Source: Sarcocystis neurona
Taxonomy: Eukaryota > Apicomplexa > Conoidasida > Eucoccidiorida > Sarcocystidae
Assembly: GCA_000727475.1 (NCBI GenBank)
Contig: KL647291.1
Location: 1,285,562 to 1,349,561 of the forward strand
Reading direction: 5' to 3'
Length of the DNA stretch: 64,000 bases
Made by a program: the position numbers and the translations under genes. Of this stretch, positions 11,601 to 22,499 are shown piece by piece. The stretch's first letter is position 1, and each line of letters begins with the position of its first letter. The notes beneath the pieces are model-generated. The model saw only the letters and a list, made by a program, of their open reading frames with translations. It ran no database searches and was not told the DNA's origin.

Positions 11601-13294
11601 TCGAGCAGGGACAACCGGGGCGACTGCGCGCATGCAGAATCGAGGCAGCAAACGACTGTCGCGCAGCAGCATGGGGAGAAGGAGATCCCGTTCCAGCAGC
11701 GACAGCAGCGGCTGCTACACTCTCTGCGGCGTACTGGCGAGGCAGCATAGGCGAGACTCCGTACCGCTTCGCTTACACGCATCAAGATACAGGTACTCGT
11801 TTCCGTGCAACCGTACCGACCAACTTTGCTGCAGGAACTCGCGCTGCGCTTGCAGCGTCTTCTGATGCTGCGCGCTCCTTTGCACAGTCCTTCTCTCGAC
11901 CCGGCTTTGGAGCTCCTGCAGCTGCTGCCGTTGTCCTCCCCCGCGCTGCTGCAGCGGCTGCTCCTCCGTGTTCTGCTGCTGCCGGTGCTGCATATGCTGC
12001 CGGTTTTGCTTCGCCAGCGGCTACTGCTGCTGCTGCTACAGTGTCGCACCGGAGCGCTGCTGCTGGGCGTGGAAGCCTCGTAACTGGGTGGGCAGCAGCC
12101 GGAACTGTAGCTGCGGACGTTTCCGACTCGAGAAGGCGGCAATGGCAGAAGCTGCTGCGGGCAGCAGGAGCAGAGACGCCCGCAGGGGCGGCAGAAGGGA
12201 GCCTCCTACGTTTTGCGCCTCGCTGCTACCGGCTCCAACGAGCCGCGGCAGCTCCGTATACCCTGCGTCGGCGGCAGGGCTCGAGTGGCGTTTCTCATCG
12301 TCGGTGCCGTGTGCTGCCAGGCAGACACTCAGCAGCTCATCCCCCCCTCACTGCAGCAGCAACAGCAGAAGCAGCCGCAAGTTCAAGAGGCAGAGGGAGG
12401 AGGCGGCTGCGACTAACGCGGCGAGTGGACTGGCGAGAGATGCTGCGACAGACACTCGCCGCGCACAGCACCCGCAGATCTGTCGGCAGCGGCAGCTCTA
12501 CTGTCGTCGGCAGCGACGGGTACGCACTCGGCAGCAGCAGCAGGCAGCCCGAGGACAGCAGCAGCTACGGTGCACTCAGAAACAGTACTGCAGTCGGCAC
12601 TGCGTTGGACAGAAGGCCGAAGAGCAGCGGGAGAAGTTGCGGCTACCCAGACCCTCGGAGCAGTAGCAGAAACTCTGAGGTGGGGTTCATGGGCACTGTA
12701 GATGACAGCAACTTGTCTGCTGGCAGCAGCGTCAGCAGTGAACAGCCGTTCGAGGTGAGGAGGTGTAGGAAGAAAAGGAAGACAGCGTCCGACGCAGATA
12801 GTAGCGAGTATGCTGCTGCTGCTCGTCTACTCCGCAGTTGCCCAGCGCCGTGGCGTCTGCAGCAGGTGGGTGCTGCTGCTGCAGCATTGGCCGCTGTGGG
12901 CTTTGAAGCGGTGCAGCTAACTACGCGGTACGCGGAGGGACTGCGGTTCTGCCTCCATCGGCTGTCTCTGGAAGAAGCTGCTGCGGCTGCTGACCTCTGC
13001 GGCAGACTCGGCTGCTACAGCAGAGCCACTGGCTCGCGGCTGCAGCGACACATCGCCTGGCTCCTTGCGGGGAGACCTAGGGCGCCACTGGGGGTCGACG
13101 CGACAATCCGTGCTGTTGCGGCCGCTGCAGCCCACCCGCTGGTTACAAAGGAGCTGCAGCTGGCGATTGCGTCGCGCTTGAGTCGCCTCGCGAGGTCCTG
13201 GGTCGGAGAAGACGACGGAGAAGACGCTCTCCGAGGTCTGGGCACTTCTTGCCTTCCTGCTGCTGCTGCTGCTTCTCCACCGCTCGCTTCCTAA
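8648..13294 (+). CDS. Very long Ala-rich homopolymer protein with helical-repeat-like segments
   Basis: A single open frame of 1548 codons. The frame is open further upstream (to 8252), but that part translates a TA/TG tract; the ATG at 8648 is preferred because its context is ACAATGA and real-looking sequence starts there. The first 70 residues are poor in acidic residues and contain several Arg, compatible with an organelle presequence (inference). Long Ala, Gln and Ser runs come from CAG/CTG triplets. Between them lie degenerate amphipathic helices: near residues 391-440 (SFELAAALNTYAQVYVRR), 564-670 (ADAVRALHAVAALDIVDV, TLQLLLHALALQKLHV) and 1385-1530 (LQQVGAAAAALAAVGFEAV). These recall the helical repeats of apicomplexan organellar RNA-binding (HPR/RAP-type) proteins, but no RAP domain is visible. 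Small introns inside the frame cannot be excluded. Confidence 0.65.
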   Translation: MTLACACAASFQATCDTVTRPTAHGFSFSYILPLSANATPPLPVAGSTHRRLTSARTGTPLRSLSILLQPLLPATHFPPPAAACRAAASAAGANPAVACTTAVAAAPPAAASGAILTPPHRPLSSAGPPTAVLALAAVRTSAAAFRALTAAGRSPQAASRVPAGGSPAASAAALAAAAAVCGNCAAEARVSPHARCFSSRRFKSVKAHTHRVLLRAACDYKKQQLLQQRSPPYQRELFLCQTQKQRLHQPQPQKLSLSLAAVAETARNKAVAAETDTATAGERAAREPHGRSGTAADGAEAAADARTSDSVVLWSASVASAARRKLLLAAPACANIFKYAAAPVAAAPLPSSPPLLFHRSTAAPAAAAADAAAAAAFRRRCAPLGQSLRKMKSFELAAALNTYAQVYVRRPALLWAALVNEAARRRPYEFAAAEAAWLLHAFATAAVKAETTHETAAASAAPEKTASERCFRLAATSPTEYHSSSNGSPSSSTAAGSNNSNRGSSGSGCDTGSSCDSGNSDCSSSCRYSNSSRSIDGDRDKSNPCSMSDRTTCGTRQVPLPPLPFLRALVERICVGYRELAAADAVRALHAVAALDIVDVRLLKTLLPLLSQQLYVVSHEEQQPLQQQHLGASPQQQHRTLQLLLHALALQKLHVPSLADYAARVIAAHIAAWLAHAKRLREHRNRAAAAGAAPAATRLAPAAKRAARTTRAAGGAPAAEDAGAASLCRKTADTCVSSARPKYIFRLPRDTQDGGGAATAAGCLWGSAASAVAMEENEVQQLLPRPHRLVSVLESLAELRCRHEPLIATTLQLLLTVIPSPHDYRAPSPTCCFFDLAAAEAACGYSLAARASLFQVDQLLQAAQQQRSRLACTLAGASAAPPPASQQQKQEQPLLWNQESQPARLRRSGTASGSAPMQCKHSAAVRSPPHGGLPTFPAACPTSIDSDGGSSAAVAAPSSSVPLTAVSALGAASPPPPPADAAPTFEQGQPGRLRACRIEAANDCRAAAWGEGDPVPAATAAAATLSAAYWRGSIGETPYRFAYTHQDTGTRFRATVPTNFAAGTRAALAASSDAARSFAQSFSRPGFGAPAAAAVVLPRAAAAAAPPCSAAAGAAYAAGFASPAATAAAATVSHRSAAAGRGSLVTGWAAAGTVAADVSDSRRRQWQKLLRAAGAETPAGAAEGSLLRFAPRCYRLQRAAAAPYTLRRRQGSSGVSHRRCRVLPGRHSAAHPPLTAAATAEAAASSRGRGRRRLRLTRRVDWREMLRQTLAAHSTRRSVGSGSSTVVGSDGYALGSSSRQPEDSSSYGALRNSTAVGTALDRRPKSSGRSCGYPDPRSSSRNSEVGFMGTVDDSNLSAGSSVSSEQPFEVRRCRKKRKTASDADSSEYAAAARLLRSCPAPWRLQQVGAAAAALAAVGFEAVQLTTRYAEGLRFCLHRLSLEEAAAAADLCGRLGCYSRATGSRLQRHIAWLLAGRPRAPLGVDATIRAVAAAAAHPLVTKELQLAIASRLSRLARSWVGEDDGEDALRGLGTSCLPAAAAASPPLAS

Positions 13295-13320
13295 GGAGAA
13301 CCGCTGTTGCTGCTGCCAAC

Positions 13321-13388
13321 ATGATGCACCTGCTCGCATTCATGCTGACCTTGATGCTGGTGCGCCCCGGCGTTTGTTACTTGTCGCG
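13321..13388 (+). other. Possible signal-peptide exon
   Basis: An ATG in good context (CCAACATG) opens 22 codons starting MMHLLAFMLTLMLVRPGV. This hydrophobic run resembles a signal or organelle-targeting start. It meets a weak GTGATG donor at 13389 with two bases left over, and the long exon starting at 15295 needs exactly two bases. The phase match is suggestive only. Confidence 0.25.
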
Positions 13389-13533
13389 GTGATGTGCCAG
13401 CGACACCGCTTATTATCTTCGTGGTCTTCCTGCTGCGCTTGCGTCGCTGCTGCTTAGCTGCCCCTGCCTTTTCTCCCCTAATCCTGCTTTTACTCCTTCT
13501 CCTCTTCGTCCTTCTCTCGCTTCCCGGCCGCGT

Positions 13534-14295
13534 CTAGCGCAAGCACATTGCAGCGAGTCTATCAGCCCTGCCCTCGCGGGGATGGGTGATACAGAGAGGA
13601 GAGACTGAGCGGTGTTTTCGCTTCCATTGCTGCTGTGGGGCGGGCCTCGTCTGCTTCTCAGTCCTACTCCTGCTGTGTGCCGGTGCTGCTGCTGTGTGTG
13701 TGCGTGACGGTGCTGTCGTGGCTGCTGTTGCTGCTGCTGTGCGGGTCAGAGCGCTGTCGTCGCTCCGGTGGCTGCCAGTCAACATACTGCTGCTGCCGTT
13801 TTCGAACGACTGCCGCTGCTGCCGCTGCTGCTCAAGCTGTTGCTGCTTTGTTCGATGTTTGGTGGGGAGTGCTGCTGCATTGCTGCTGCTGCATGCCTGT
13901 CTGATGCTGGCGGGACTCCTGGCTGCCCCTCGGTCGTTTTGTAGCTGCTGCTGCAGTAACAGTTCTCTGGTCACAGGGCTGCTGCCGCATCTGCCGGAGT
14001 CGCCGCTGCTGCTTCCTTCGTTGCTGCCGCCGCTGCTGTTTTGCTTCTGCTTGAGCTCCTGCTGCTTCTGTTGCTGCTGCTGCTGATGAGTGTTCTGTTG
14101 CAGTCGCTGTTGCTCCTGCTGCTTCTGTTGCTGCTGCTGCTGGTGAGTCTTCTGTTGCAGTCGCGGTTGCTCCTGCTGCTCCTTCTGTTGCAGTTGCTGC
14201 TTGTCCTGTCGTTGCTGCTGCTTCTCGCGACTGCTGTGGGTGTTGTTTCTTCTACTGCGGCGTCTGTTACTGGTGCTACTGTTGCTGCTGCTCAC
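13534..14295 (-). CDS. Candidate Gln/Ser-rich minus-strand frame
   Basis: 253 open codons on the minus strand consist mostly of Gln, Ser and Lys. A 19-residue unit (LQQ-K/N-THQQQQQQKQQE) is tandemly repeated. The C-terminal part is less simple (HRSDDSALTRTAAATAA, QQQWKRKHRSVSPLC). The frame starts with a non-ATG codon. The same DNA reads on the plus strand as Leu/Cys/Ala-rich frames, one ending with RKLRASSEARAASICSHE at 14578. It may be an intron of the 15.3-kb gene, a separate gene or pure repeat. Confidence 0.25.
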   Translation of the reverse strand: MSSSNSSTSNRRRSRRNNTHSSREKQQQRQDKQQLQQKEQQEQPRLQQKTHQQQQQQKQQEQQRLQQNTHQQQQQQKQQELKQKQNSSGGSNEGSSSGDSGRCGSSPVTRELLLQQQLQNDRGAARSPASIRQACSSSNAAALPTKHRTKQQQLEQQRQQRQSFENGSSSMLTGSHRSDDSALTRTAAATAATTAPSRTHTAAAPAHSRSRTEKQTRPAPQQQWKRKHRSVSPLCITHPREGRADRLAAMCLR

Positions 14296-14659
14296 TTTTC
14301 GTTTGTCTTGGCTTCTGTTCCTCGTGTTACTGCCCGTCAGTTCCTCGTGTTGCGGCCGTTCTGGTGCTGCTGTTTATTCTTCCGTTGCTGCTGCAGATTC
14401 CGTTGCCATTTTGCTTGCCCTCGCGGCTGTTGCTGGTGCTGCTGCTTCTGCTTCTGCCATTGCTGCTGCTGCTGCCGCCGCTTCTTCTCGTAAATTACGT
14501 GCAAGTTCCGAGGCACGCGCCGCGTCCATCTGCAGCCACGAACGCCGCGGCCGTAAAACTAAGAAGCTTTCTCTATAACGAAGGTTCCCGCAGGTGCTTC
14601 TGTAGAATCAAATAGGGAAATTATTACACGTCCGTGTGTTTGCGCGCGTGTCCGTCTGC

Positions 14660-15090
14660 ACGTGGAGAGCATGCGGCGTATAATTTCTTCTAAAGTTCAT
14701 ATATATATGTATGCGGACGGCGCGCGGTTTAGTTACTATTCATCCATATATATATATATATGTATATGCTTACATGGAGGGCATGCGGTGTAGTCCACTG
14801 TTGTAGTACACATGAATGTACATATATATATATATATATATGTGGAGCGCTTGTGGCCTAGTTACTGTTGTAATATTCATTCACATATATATGGAGTGCA
14901 TGCAATGTAGCACACCGTTGTGGTATTCATATATATACGGGTCTGTGTGTATATATAAATGTGGAATGCATGAGGCGTAGTCACTCTCGTACTATTCATG
15001 CATACATACATACGTATTTATATGTATATACATGTGCATATGCATATATGGAAACTTGCAGTGTGGTAACTGTCGCGATGTTCATTCTAT
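14660..15090 (+). repeat. Degenerate minisatellite, about 50-75-bp unit
   Basis: At least six variable copies of TGGAG-GCATGCGGTGTAGT followed by CACTGTTGTA, ATTCAT and a (TA)n spacer. The spacer varies in length, which makes the period irregular. It lies between the two long Ala-rich genes and is non-coding. Confidence 0.75.
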
Positions 15091-15294
15091 AATGTGTCTA
15101 CAGTGATGTACGCGTGGCCACGTATACGCGAGTATACCTACAATATTATATATATAAGTATATATATACATGTATATATATATACATGCGTCTTTCTGTC
15201 TCTCCCTATAAAGGCGCAAGCATATCTAGTGGCAAACACACACACATAGAAAATGCACGTATATATCATAGTACTGTCACTCTTGCCGGTGCAG

Positions 15295-18200
15295 AAGTTT
15301 GCTGCTAGACTGCAAGTTGGACGATGTTGACTTTGCGTCTGCAGAGGTCTACCGACGTCAGCATCAGCGAGATGTTGCCTCCCCACAGGCGCTTTTGCTG
15401 CCACGTAAGCAGCAGCATCGAGAGCAACACTACCACCAGGGGGAGGAGGACAACGAGGAGGAGGAGGATGAGGAGCAGCAGCAGCAGCCGTGCGCGCAAC
15501 AGGTGCAGCGCGCGCAGCAGACGTGCGTGATCGGTTCGTCCCGTGTCGCCACGGAGAGGCTGCTGCATGCGTCTTCAACGCAGAGACGACACACAACGAC
15601 GAAAGATACTGCGGCTGCTGCAGCACCAGCTGCAAGAACAGGAAGCGCAACCGAAGCAGCAGCAAGAGCAGCGGGAGCGGGACAAGCAGGAGATGCGCGA
15701 GAGCCAGCACTTCCGACAGCTGCCGCCTGGGGGAACGGGACGGTCGCAAGCGTCGCCTCTAGGCCATCAGCTTCTCTCCCTCCCGGCAAGGATCTTTTAC
15801 CTTTTTCAAGCACCAACAACAAAGGTGGACAGTGCTACCAGCCGTCTTGCGAGGGGCCCCGGAGACTGAGACTGCAGTCTGCTGCTGCTCTGGTCGTGTG
15901 GAGACCCATAGAGTCTGTTTTTCCTGATGGGGCGTCTGCTGCTGCCTTACCTCGTCTGCTGCATGTGGCAGTGGCGTTTGATCCGCTGCGACCGCTGGCG
16001 CCGCTTGAGCTGCTGCTGCCCCGTCTCCGGTGCTGCGCTGCTGGGGGGGGCCTGCAACCGCAGCAGCTGCTGCTCCTGCTGCAAGAATTGCATGCGCTGC
16101 AGGAACTACGACAGACTGCTGTGCGGCTGCGGGGGGCGCAGCAAAGATCCGCAAAAAACTGTAGAAGCGTTCAAGGAGAAGGAGAGCTGCTCAGCTTCTT
16201 CATACCGCGAAGCAGTAAAGTGTGCGCCAGGGAAACGCTTGCAAGCGCTGCCCAAGCAGAAGAAGGAAAAGCAGCAGCAAAACCAGCAGCAGCAATCTCA
16301 GGAGCAGCAATCCCAGGAGCAACAACATCAACGGCAGCAACAGCAGCGGCAGGGATCCTAGGAGAAGCAACAGCAGCAGCAGCAACAGCAGCGGCAGCAG
16401 GAACACCGGCAGGAGGCACCCCGGCAGCAGGAATAGCGACAGCGGGAACAGCGGCGGCAAGAACAGCAGCAGCACTGACAACAGCAGCAGGACGCGCTCC
16501 AGCTGCAGCATCTGATACTCCTGCTGGTGGCAGTGATGCCTCGTGCGCGCTGTCTACGACAACACCAGCACCAGCAGCAGCAGCACGAGAAAAAGCAGCG
16601 TCTGCGAGAGCAGCAGCAACGAGAGAAAGGAGACGACCTGCGGCAACGACTTTTTTGACTGGGAGGGAGGGACTGGAAGAGCACCCTGGGAGGGGTGCTG
16701 TCGCATTCTCACTCAGAGGAGACGGGGAAGCATGTGCAGCGCATGCAGCAGGCGGCCTGGCCACCGGAGCAGCAGGACGTGCAGCGAAGAAACCCGAGAG
16801 CGGCAGCAGTGGCCCTAGCGCAGCGCAGCCAGCAGCAGCCTCGGAAGATGAACTCGCTACTTCTGACGCGTTGATACGAACCACCGAAGACGCCCTGTGG
16901 CAAGCTTTACGGAGGCGCATGGGCACGTGTCTCGGAGACGAGACAGAAACGCCTGTCTCCCCACGTCGCGCCGCAGCTGCAGCAGACCCAGTGCGGGCAC
17001 GGCTGCAGAGGGAACCAGCAGCAGCAGCAGAAACTTTGACAGCAGAGAGGGCAGCAACAGAGGCTGTCGCCGCAGTGGGCAAATTGGCGCCGGTCTTTGT
17101 TGGAGCTTGTACGGCAGTCCCAGCAGCCATGCGAGTTCCACGAGCAGCCAGCAGACTAAACGCAGCAGCGCGAAGCTCTGTTACCGTACAGACGCTTGCG
17201 ACGTACGGCGCGCTGCTCTGGGCGCGCTACGCTTCTGCTGCTGCTGCTGCTCGTGCAGCTCCTGCTGCTGCGGATGCTGCCGCCTCGACAGCGGCGATAC
17301 CGCGACTGCAGCAGGGTCAGCAGCAGGAGAAGCACCGGCTGCAACAGCACCAGCTGCAGGAACAGCAGTCACACGTGAGAGACGAACAGAATCAACGGCA
17401 GCGCACGTCTCCCACGGCGTCGCAGCAGCAGCAGCTGTGGCATGTGTTACCGCAGACCAGCAGCCGCGACAACAGCCTCTGTGAAGAGGCACTGTGCGTT
17501 CTTAACGAAGCGCGGCGTTGGGTACGGGGTTCTCGTTCCACGGAAACGGCACCGTACGGAGCAACAGCACGTTCCGCTGCACCAAATCATCCTGCAGCAG
17601 CAGCAACAGCAGCGGAGGCAGGACAAGCAATGGCGGCAGCAGCACCTACCGAGACGGAACTCGCATCTACAGCAACGACACACGAAGAGCCCTGCAACTT
17701 CGTTGGGGACGGCGAGTGTCGGGCGAATGCTTTTCAAACGCTTGAGGATGCGGTGGGGATGCTGCTGCTGGAGACGGCTCCTTTCTGCAGCAAGTTGCTG
17801 TGGCCCTCCCTGTGGGGTACTACGCATCCATCCAACAGCAGCCAAAATATGTCAGTACAGGCCGCACGTGCCGTCAAGCCAGCGACAACATCTTATGCTG
17901 CTGCGCCCGCTGCTGCTGCTACCACTGCCACCGCTGCTGGTGCTGCCCCTGCGACAGCTGTCGCTGCTACTGTTGGCACGCGTGCAGAGTCTGTTGCTGC
18001 GCGTCCGGCTGCTGTTGGTAAGCCTGCTGCTGCTTGTGCTGCGCCTGCTTCCCCAGCTGTCGCTACGCGCGCTGCTCCTGCTGTCGCTGTGCGTGCTGCT
18101 CCTGCTGGTGTGCCTGGTGGTGCTGCGGTGGCAGGCTTCAATGCGCCGGCGACTCCACCTGCTGCAGCAGCAACTTGCGTCGCAGCGTGGGAGCCTGCAG

Positions 18201-21200
18201 CAGACATCCTTACAGATTTAGTAGTTGTCTTCACAACGTACAGCCGCATGGCTACGGCCGCGCAACTTGTCCTGCCCTTGCGAGCAGCAGCGGCGGTATT
18301 GCTGCATCCTCGGTGGACGCAGCGCCTGCAGCGCGATGTAGTGCATGCGGCGACAGCTGCGACAGTGCCCCAGTTGTTGCAGCAGCAGGAAGCAGAAGAG
18401 GCACGAACAGCAACAACACCATCAACAAGTGTCGCATGCACGGCGGGTGCAGACGAAGAGCGTGTCGCGTATCTGGGAACTGGTGGCTCTCTAGATATAA
18501 TTGAGCAGCTGGCGGCTATTGCTGCAGCACTGGCCAAACAGCTTTCTACTGGCGTGCACTTGCTGCGGGGAGACATGCTGGCTGCAGTTGCTACAGATGT
18601 GCTGCTGCTGCAGCTGACGCTCCAAAACGTCCTTCATACAGCAATGCGCGAAGCCGAGAGGTGCAGCGGCTGCATGCGTAACAAGCTGCCTTGTCTTGTA
18701 GTAGATGCAGCTCGAGCAAAGCGACACGGAACGACAGGGCTGACAACCGCAGAGGACGACGCAGCAGAAGCGGGAACGGACGCCACAGCACCGCCACCAG
18801 CAGCAGCAACAGCAGCGGCACGGGTAACAGCCACGGACCGCTCAGCAGCAGCAGCAGCGATCCCAGCAGCAGTCGCAGCCCGCCAAGTGGCACCAGCAGC
18901 AGCTGCGAAAGCTGCGAAGAGCCCAGCTACCGCAGCGGCAGCAACAGGAAAGACTACCACTAGAAAGAGGTACGATCCTCTGCATTTGACTCCGCAGCAG
19001 ACAGAAATTCTGGACATGCTCCTGCTGAATACTTTGCAGCTGCTGCACTTGTCGCGCAGTGTGCTGATTCCTCGAGTAATGCAGCGACTACGGGCCAGCC
19101 CTGCTGTCATACAAGAGCTATCTCCTGCAATGGCGCTCTGGTGCTACCAGCAAATGGTGGTGCTGTTGCTGCTGCCGCCCCGTGCTGCAGCAGCAGCCAA
19201 CTCCCAGTCACATCAAAGAGAGAATCGCGGTGAACACCAGCTGCTGCAGCGAGTAGACGGCGAGCTCGACACTCACACGTGCTCTACTGCTGCAGCTGCT
19301 GCTGCAAGTGAAGCGGAGAGAAACGTGAGCAGCAGGGGGCGAGATAAGAACGGCGACGGCAGCAACAGCAGCAGTGCTCCCCGGACAGACTCTACCGGCA
19401 GGATCTGCAGTATCACCAGCCGCCCAGTGCTAAGCAGCAGCGAGTGTGGCAGGATATCCGGCAGCAGCAGAGAAGCGCGGGATGCAGAGGGAGGAGTTCA
19501 CGTGAGAAAGCAGAAGGGGTCTGCTATTGCAGCCCCCTCTGCAAGAGGAGGACCGCCTCAGGGTCCCGCCGAAGAGGAGGCAGCGGCAGCAGCAGGAACA
19601 TGTCAAAAGAGCAATGCAGAAGAGGAAGACGGGCGTCAAACGTGTGCAGCAGGTCACCTGCTGGTAGAGGTAGCAGACGGAAAGCCAAAAGCAGCAGAGG
19701 GAGGATGGCGCCCGGAGTGCACAACAGCAGACCCCTCCTCTTCAGCAGCAGAAGCAGTCGAAGCAAGTGGCTGTTCCGCTAAAAGGTATTATCAAGACGA
19801 GGCCTGCAACGCGACTGCTCCCGACCAGGCACGAATGCATGCAAAGTTGCTGCAGCAGCTCGCGTCGCTGCTGCTGACCTTCCCGCATGCCTTGCGGCCG
19901 TACTTGGAGCCCACCTTTGACAGCCCTGTGACGGCGCCGATGCAGGTTGAAGTGCGTGCAGTGCGCGGCAGCAGCAACAATAGAAACAGTCCCAGTTTCC
20001 ACAGCAACAACAGCAGCCACTGCGGCACGGGCAACAACTGCAGCGTCGGCCGGTTAAGCAGAGGTAGCAGCAGCATACGACAGGAAGATAGCTGTACGAG
20101 CGCTGGCGTCGGCAGCAGAAGCGCAGACAGGACCTTCCGCGGCAGCAGCAGCAGGTCGCGGGAGTGCAACAGCACTGACGTTTGCGGCAGTGGGGAGAGC
20201 AGCACGACCGGCAGCACCTCGACCGGCAGCAGCAGGCGCAGCAGCAGCAGCAACTGGAACAGCTGCAGGAGGAAAAGCGCTGTGATTGACGCAGTTGTTG
20301 CTTGTTCAACGAACTACAGAGACACGAGAAGTCCCGAGCTCGAGGAGCCGATAGAATTAGAATCGACTTTTTCTTCCGGGAGCGCGTGTCGAAGAACAGC
20401 GCGCCGAGATTTGCTGCTGCCGTCAAGAAGCAGCAGGTGCGGGGAGTGGCTGCGTATACTTGACGTGCTGCGTCCGGGTCCTGCAACAGCAACAGCAGCA
20501 CGTCTCGCAGGTTAGTCCTGTCTCACTGTTGCTGCTGCCCCAATTACGTACAAGCACGGAGTTACACCCATACGCACATATATATGTGTCGAGACATACG
20601 CATACGTACGTACGTACGCATCCGTCGTCCCTCCCTATGCATATTTACGAGTAGCTGGCGACCCTGCTGCTGTTCCTGCGGATGAACCACGGTCCTCCGG
20701 CTGCTGCTGGTGCATCTCGTGCTGCTGCGACTGCACCTGCTGCGGCTTCTGTTGTGCTCCGCGGCTTTGCTGTGGCGCTTTTCCTTGCCGCCGCCTGCCG
20801 CTTCCTCTTCGGCTGCACCCTCTTCTGCTGCGTCTGCTGCTGGGCTTCCTGCTGCCTTTTCTTCCTCTGCGGCTGCCTCTGTGCTGCGGTTTTGCTGTGT
20901 CTGCTGCTGCGTTGCCCGCAGCTGTGTTTCCTGCTTCTTCCGCTGGATCTGCTGCTGCGTCCCCGGATGTTGCACGTGCGTCTTCTGCTGCTACAGCTGA
21001 CGCTGCTGCTGCTGACCACGGCCTCAAGGAAGCCGCTTTGACATTCTGGCAAACGCATGCAGACGTGGCGAGACAAGTCGTCTTAAAGAGAGTTAGCTGC
21101 GACGAGTCGTGTCACTTGCTGCTCCGTTGTCTCTCCGCTGTTGCTCCTCCTCCTCCTGGGGTTGCACGAGCCGGTGCTGCTGCCCCTCCTGCCGCGTCAG

Positions 21201-21220
21201 CAGCGCGAACCTCGCCATAG
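15295..21220 (+). CDS. Second very long Ala-rich homopolymer protein, multi-exon
   Basis: A main exon of about 1739 codons follows a GGTGCAG acceptor and enters with one base; no upstream ATG is in frame, so a 5' exon is missing. The frame contains long Ala, Gln, Ser and Thr runs, an acidic Glu/Gln patch near its start, and non-repetitive helical segments: QTLATYGALLWARYASAA, ILTDLVVVFTTYSRMATAA, LLNTLQLLHLSRSVLIPR and LSPAMALWCYQQMVVLLL. The L-S-P and LW-A patterns recall apicomplexan HPR/OPR-type RNA-binding repeats (inference). It ends at 20512-20515 at GCAGGTTAGT, a good donor overlapping the stop. A downstream exon within about 20.9-21.22 kb, in the same numerical frame, reads LKEAALTFWQTHADVARQVV and stops TAG at 21218. 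Further exons beyond the N gap may belong to it. Confidence 0.6.
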
Positions 21221-21830
21221 CTGTGCAAGAAAGCATTTTCCGCCTCCAAGCAGCAGGTCGGTGTAACTCTGAGGACTTCTTCTCCTCCTCCTCCGTTTCT
21301 TTGTTCCGCCCTCTGTATTGCCTTGTGTTTGTGAGGCAGACACATGCGGCCACGTCTCTGTTCGTTCACAGATCTACACTCTCACGTCCACGCGTGGGAG
21401 TCTACTGGACGTGCGTAGATATCCACGTGTGACTAGGTGAGATACAGACCATTACATTTACATGTAGGCCAAATAGCCACGGGCGTGTATATGTATATAT
21501 ATGTGTATTTGTTTGCGATGTCCGCGTCTACGTACAGCTCTGTATACATGTCTGTCCTGCATACTTGCGCGCACCTAGATGCGATTCAACATAGATAGGT
21601 GTGTCAATACTACACTGTATATACATGTAAGTGCGTCGCCCTTTGAAGATGCGCTCGTGTGCATACGGCTCGTATGCGGAACTCTGCAGGTAGGTACACG
21701 AAAATGCGTGCGTCTGTGTTTGTGTGTGGGTTTTTATGTCTCTGTGTGTGTGTATGTGTGTGTTTTCATGTGTGGGTGTGTGCGTGTGGGTGGGTGTGTG
21801 TGTGTGTTGGGGAGGGGTGTGTGTGTGTGT
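21221..21830. other. TG-rich stretch left of the N gap
   Basis: No gene is seen. Scattered TA and TG tracts become almost pure TG/GTGG from about 21720 up to the assembly gap. Confidence 0.6.
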
Positions 21831-22221
21831 NNNNNNNNNNNNNNNNNNNNNNNNNNNNNNNNNNNNNNNNNNNNNNNNNNNNNNNNNNNNNNNNNNNNNN
21901 NNNNNNNNNNNNNNNNNNNNNNNNNNNNNNNNNNNNNNNNNNNNNNNNNNNNNNNNNNNNNNNNNNNNNNNNNNNNNNNNNNNNNNNNNNNNNNNNNNNN
22001 NNNNNNNNNNNNNNNNNNNNNNNNNNNNNNNNNNNNNNNNNNNNNNNNNNNNNNNNNNNNNNNNNNNNNNNNNNNNNNNNNNNNNNNNNNNNNNNNNNNN
22101 NNNNNNNNNNNNNNNNNNNNNNNNNNNNNNNNNNNNNNNNNNNNNNNNNNNNNNNNNNNNNNNNNNNNNNNNNNNNNNNNNNNNNNNNNNNNNNNNNNNN
22201 NNNNNNNNNNNNNNNNNNNNN
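21831..22221. other. Assembly gap (391 N)
   Basis: The run of N is flanked on both sides by GTGTGT and GGGTGTG sequence, so the gap most likely covers an expanded TG-type simple repeat. Confidence 0.95.
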
Positions 22222-22275
22222 TGGTGGGGGTGTGTGTAGGTGTGGGGGGGGTGTGTGTAGGTGGGTGTGGGTTTG

Positions 22276-22374
22276 GGCAGAGACGCACGGAGCTCGCTCC
22301 AGCGCCGTCATTGCTGCAGGCAGTGCTTGTGAAAATGGGGGCAGGGAAAGGCGGGGCCTGCTCCTTTTTAGACA
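22276..22374 (+). CDS. Candidate exon right of the N gap
   Basis: After GGGCAG the frame reads RRTELAPAPSLLQAVLVKM and then GAGKGGACSFLDT, meeting a GTGGGT donor-like site. A second open segment from 22400 (VRITAALALTAEVRAAASAA) is in a different frame. Both have the Ala/Leu helical look of the 15.3-kb gene and could be later exons of it. Borders are not secure. Confidence 0.3.
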
Positions 22375-22499
22375 CGTGGGTGTGTGTGTCTGCAGAGACA
22401 AAACGGTGAGAATCACAGCTGCTCTAGCACTGACTGCGGAAGTGCGGGCTGCCGCCTCAGCTGCGGTGGCAGATATGTGTCCCTCTCTAAGTGTGTTCA

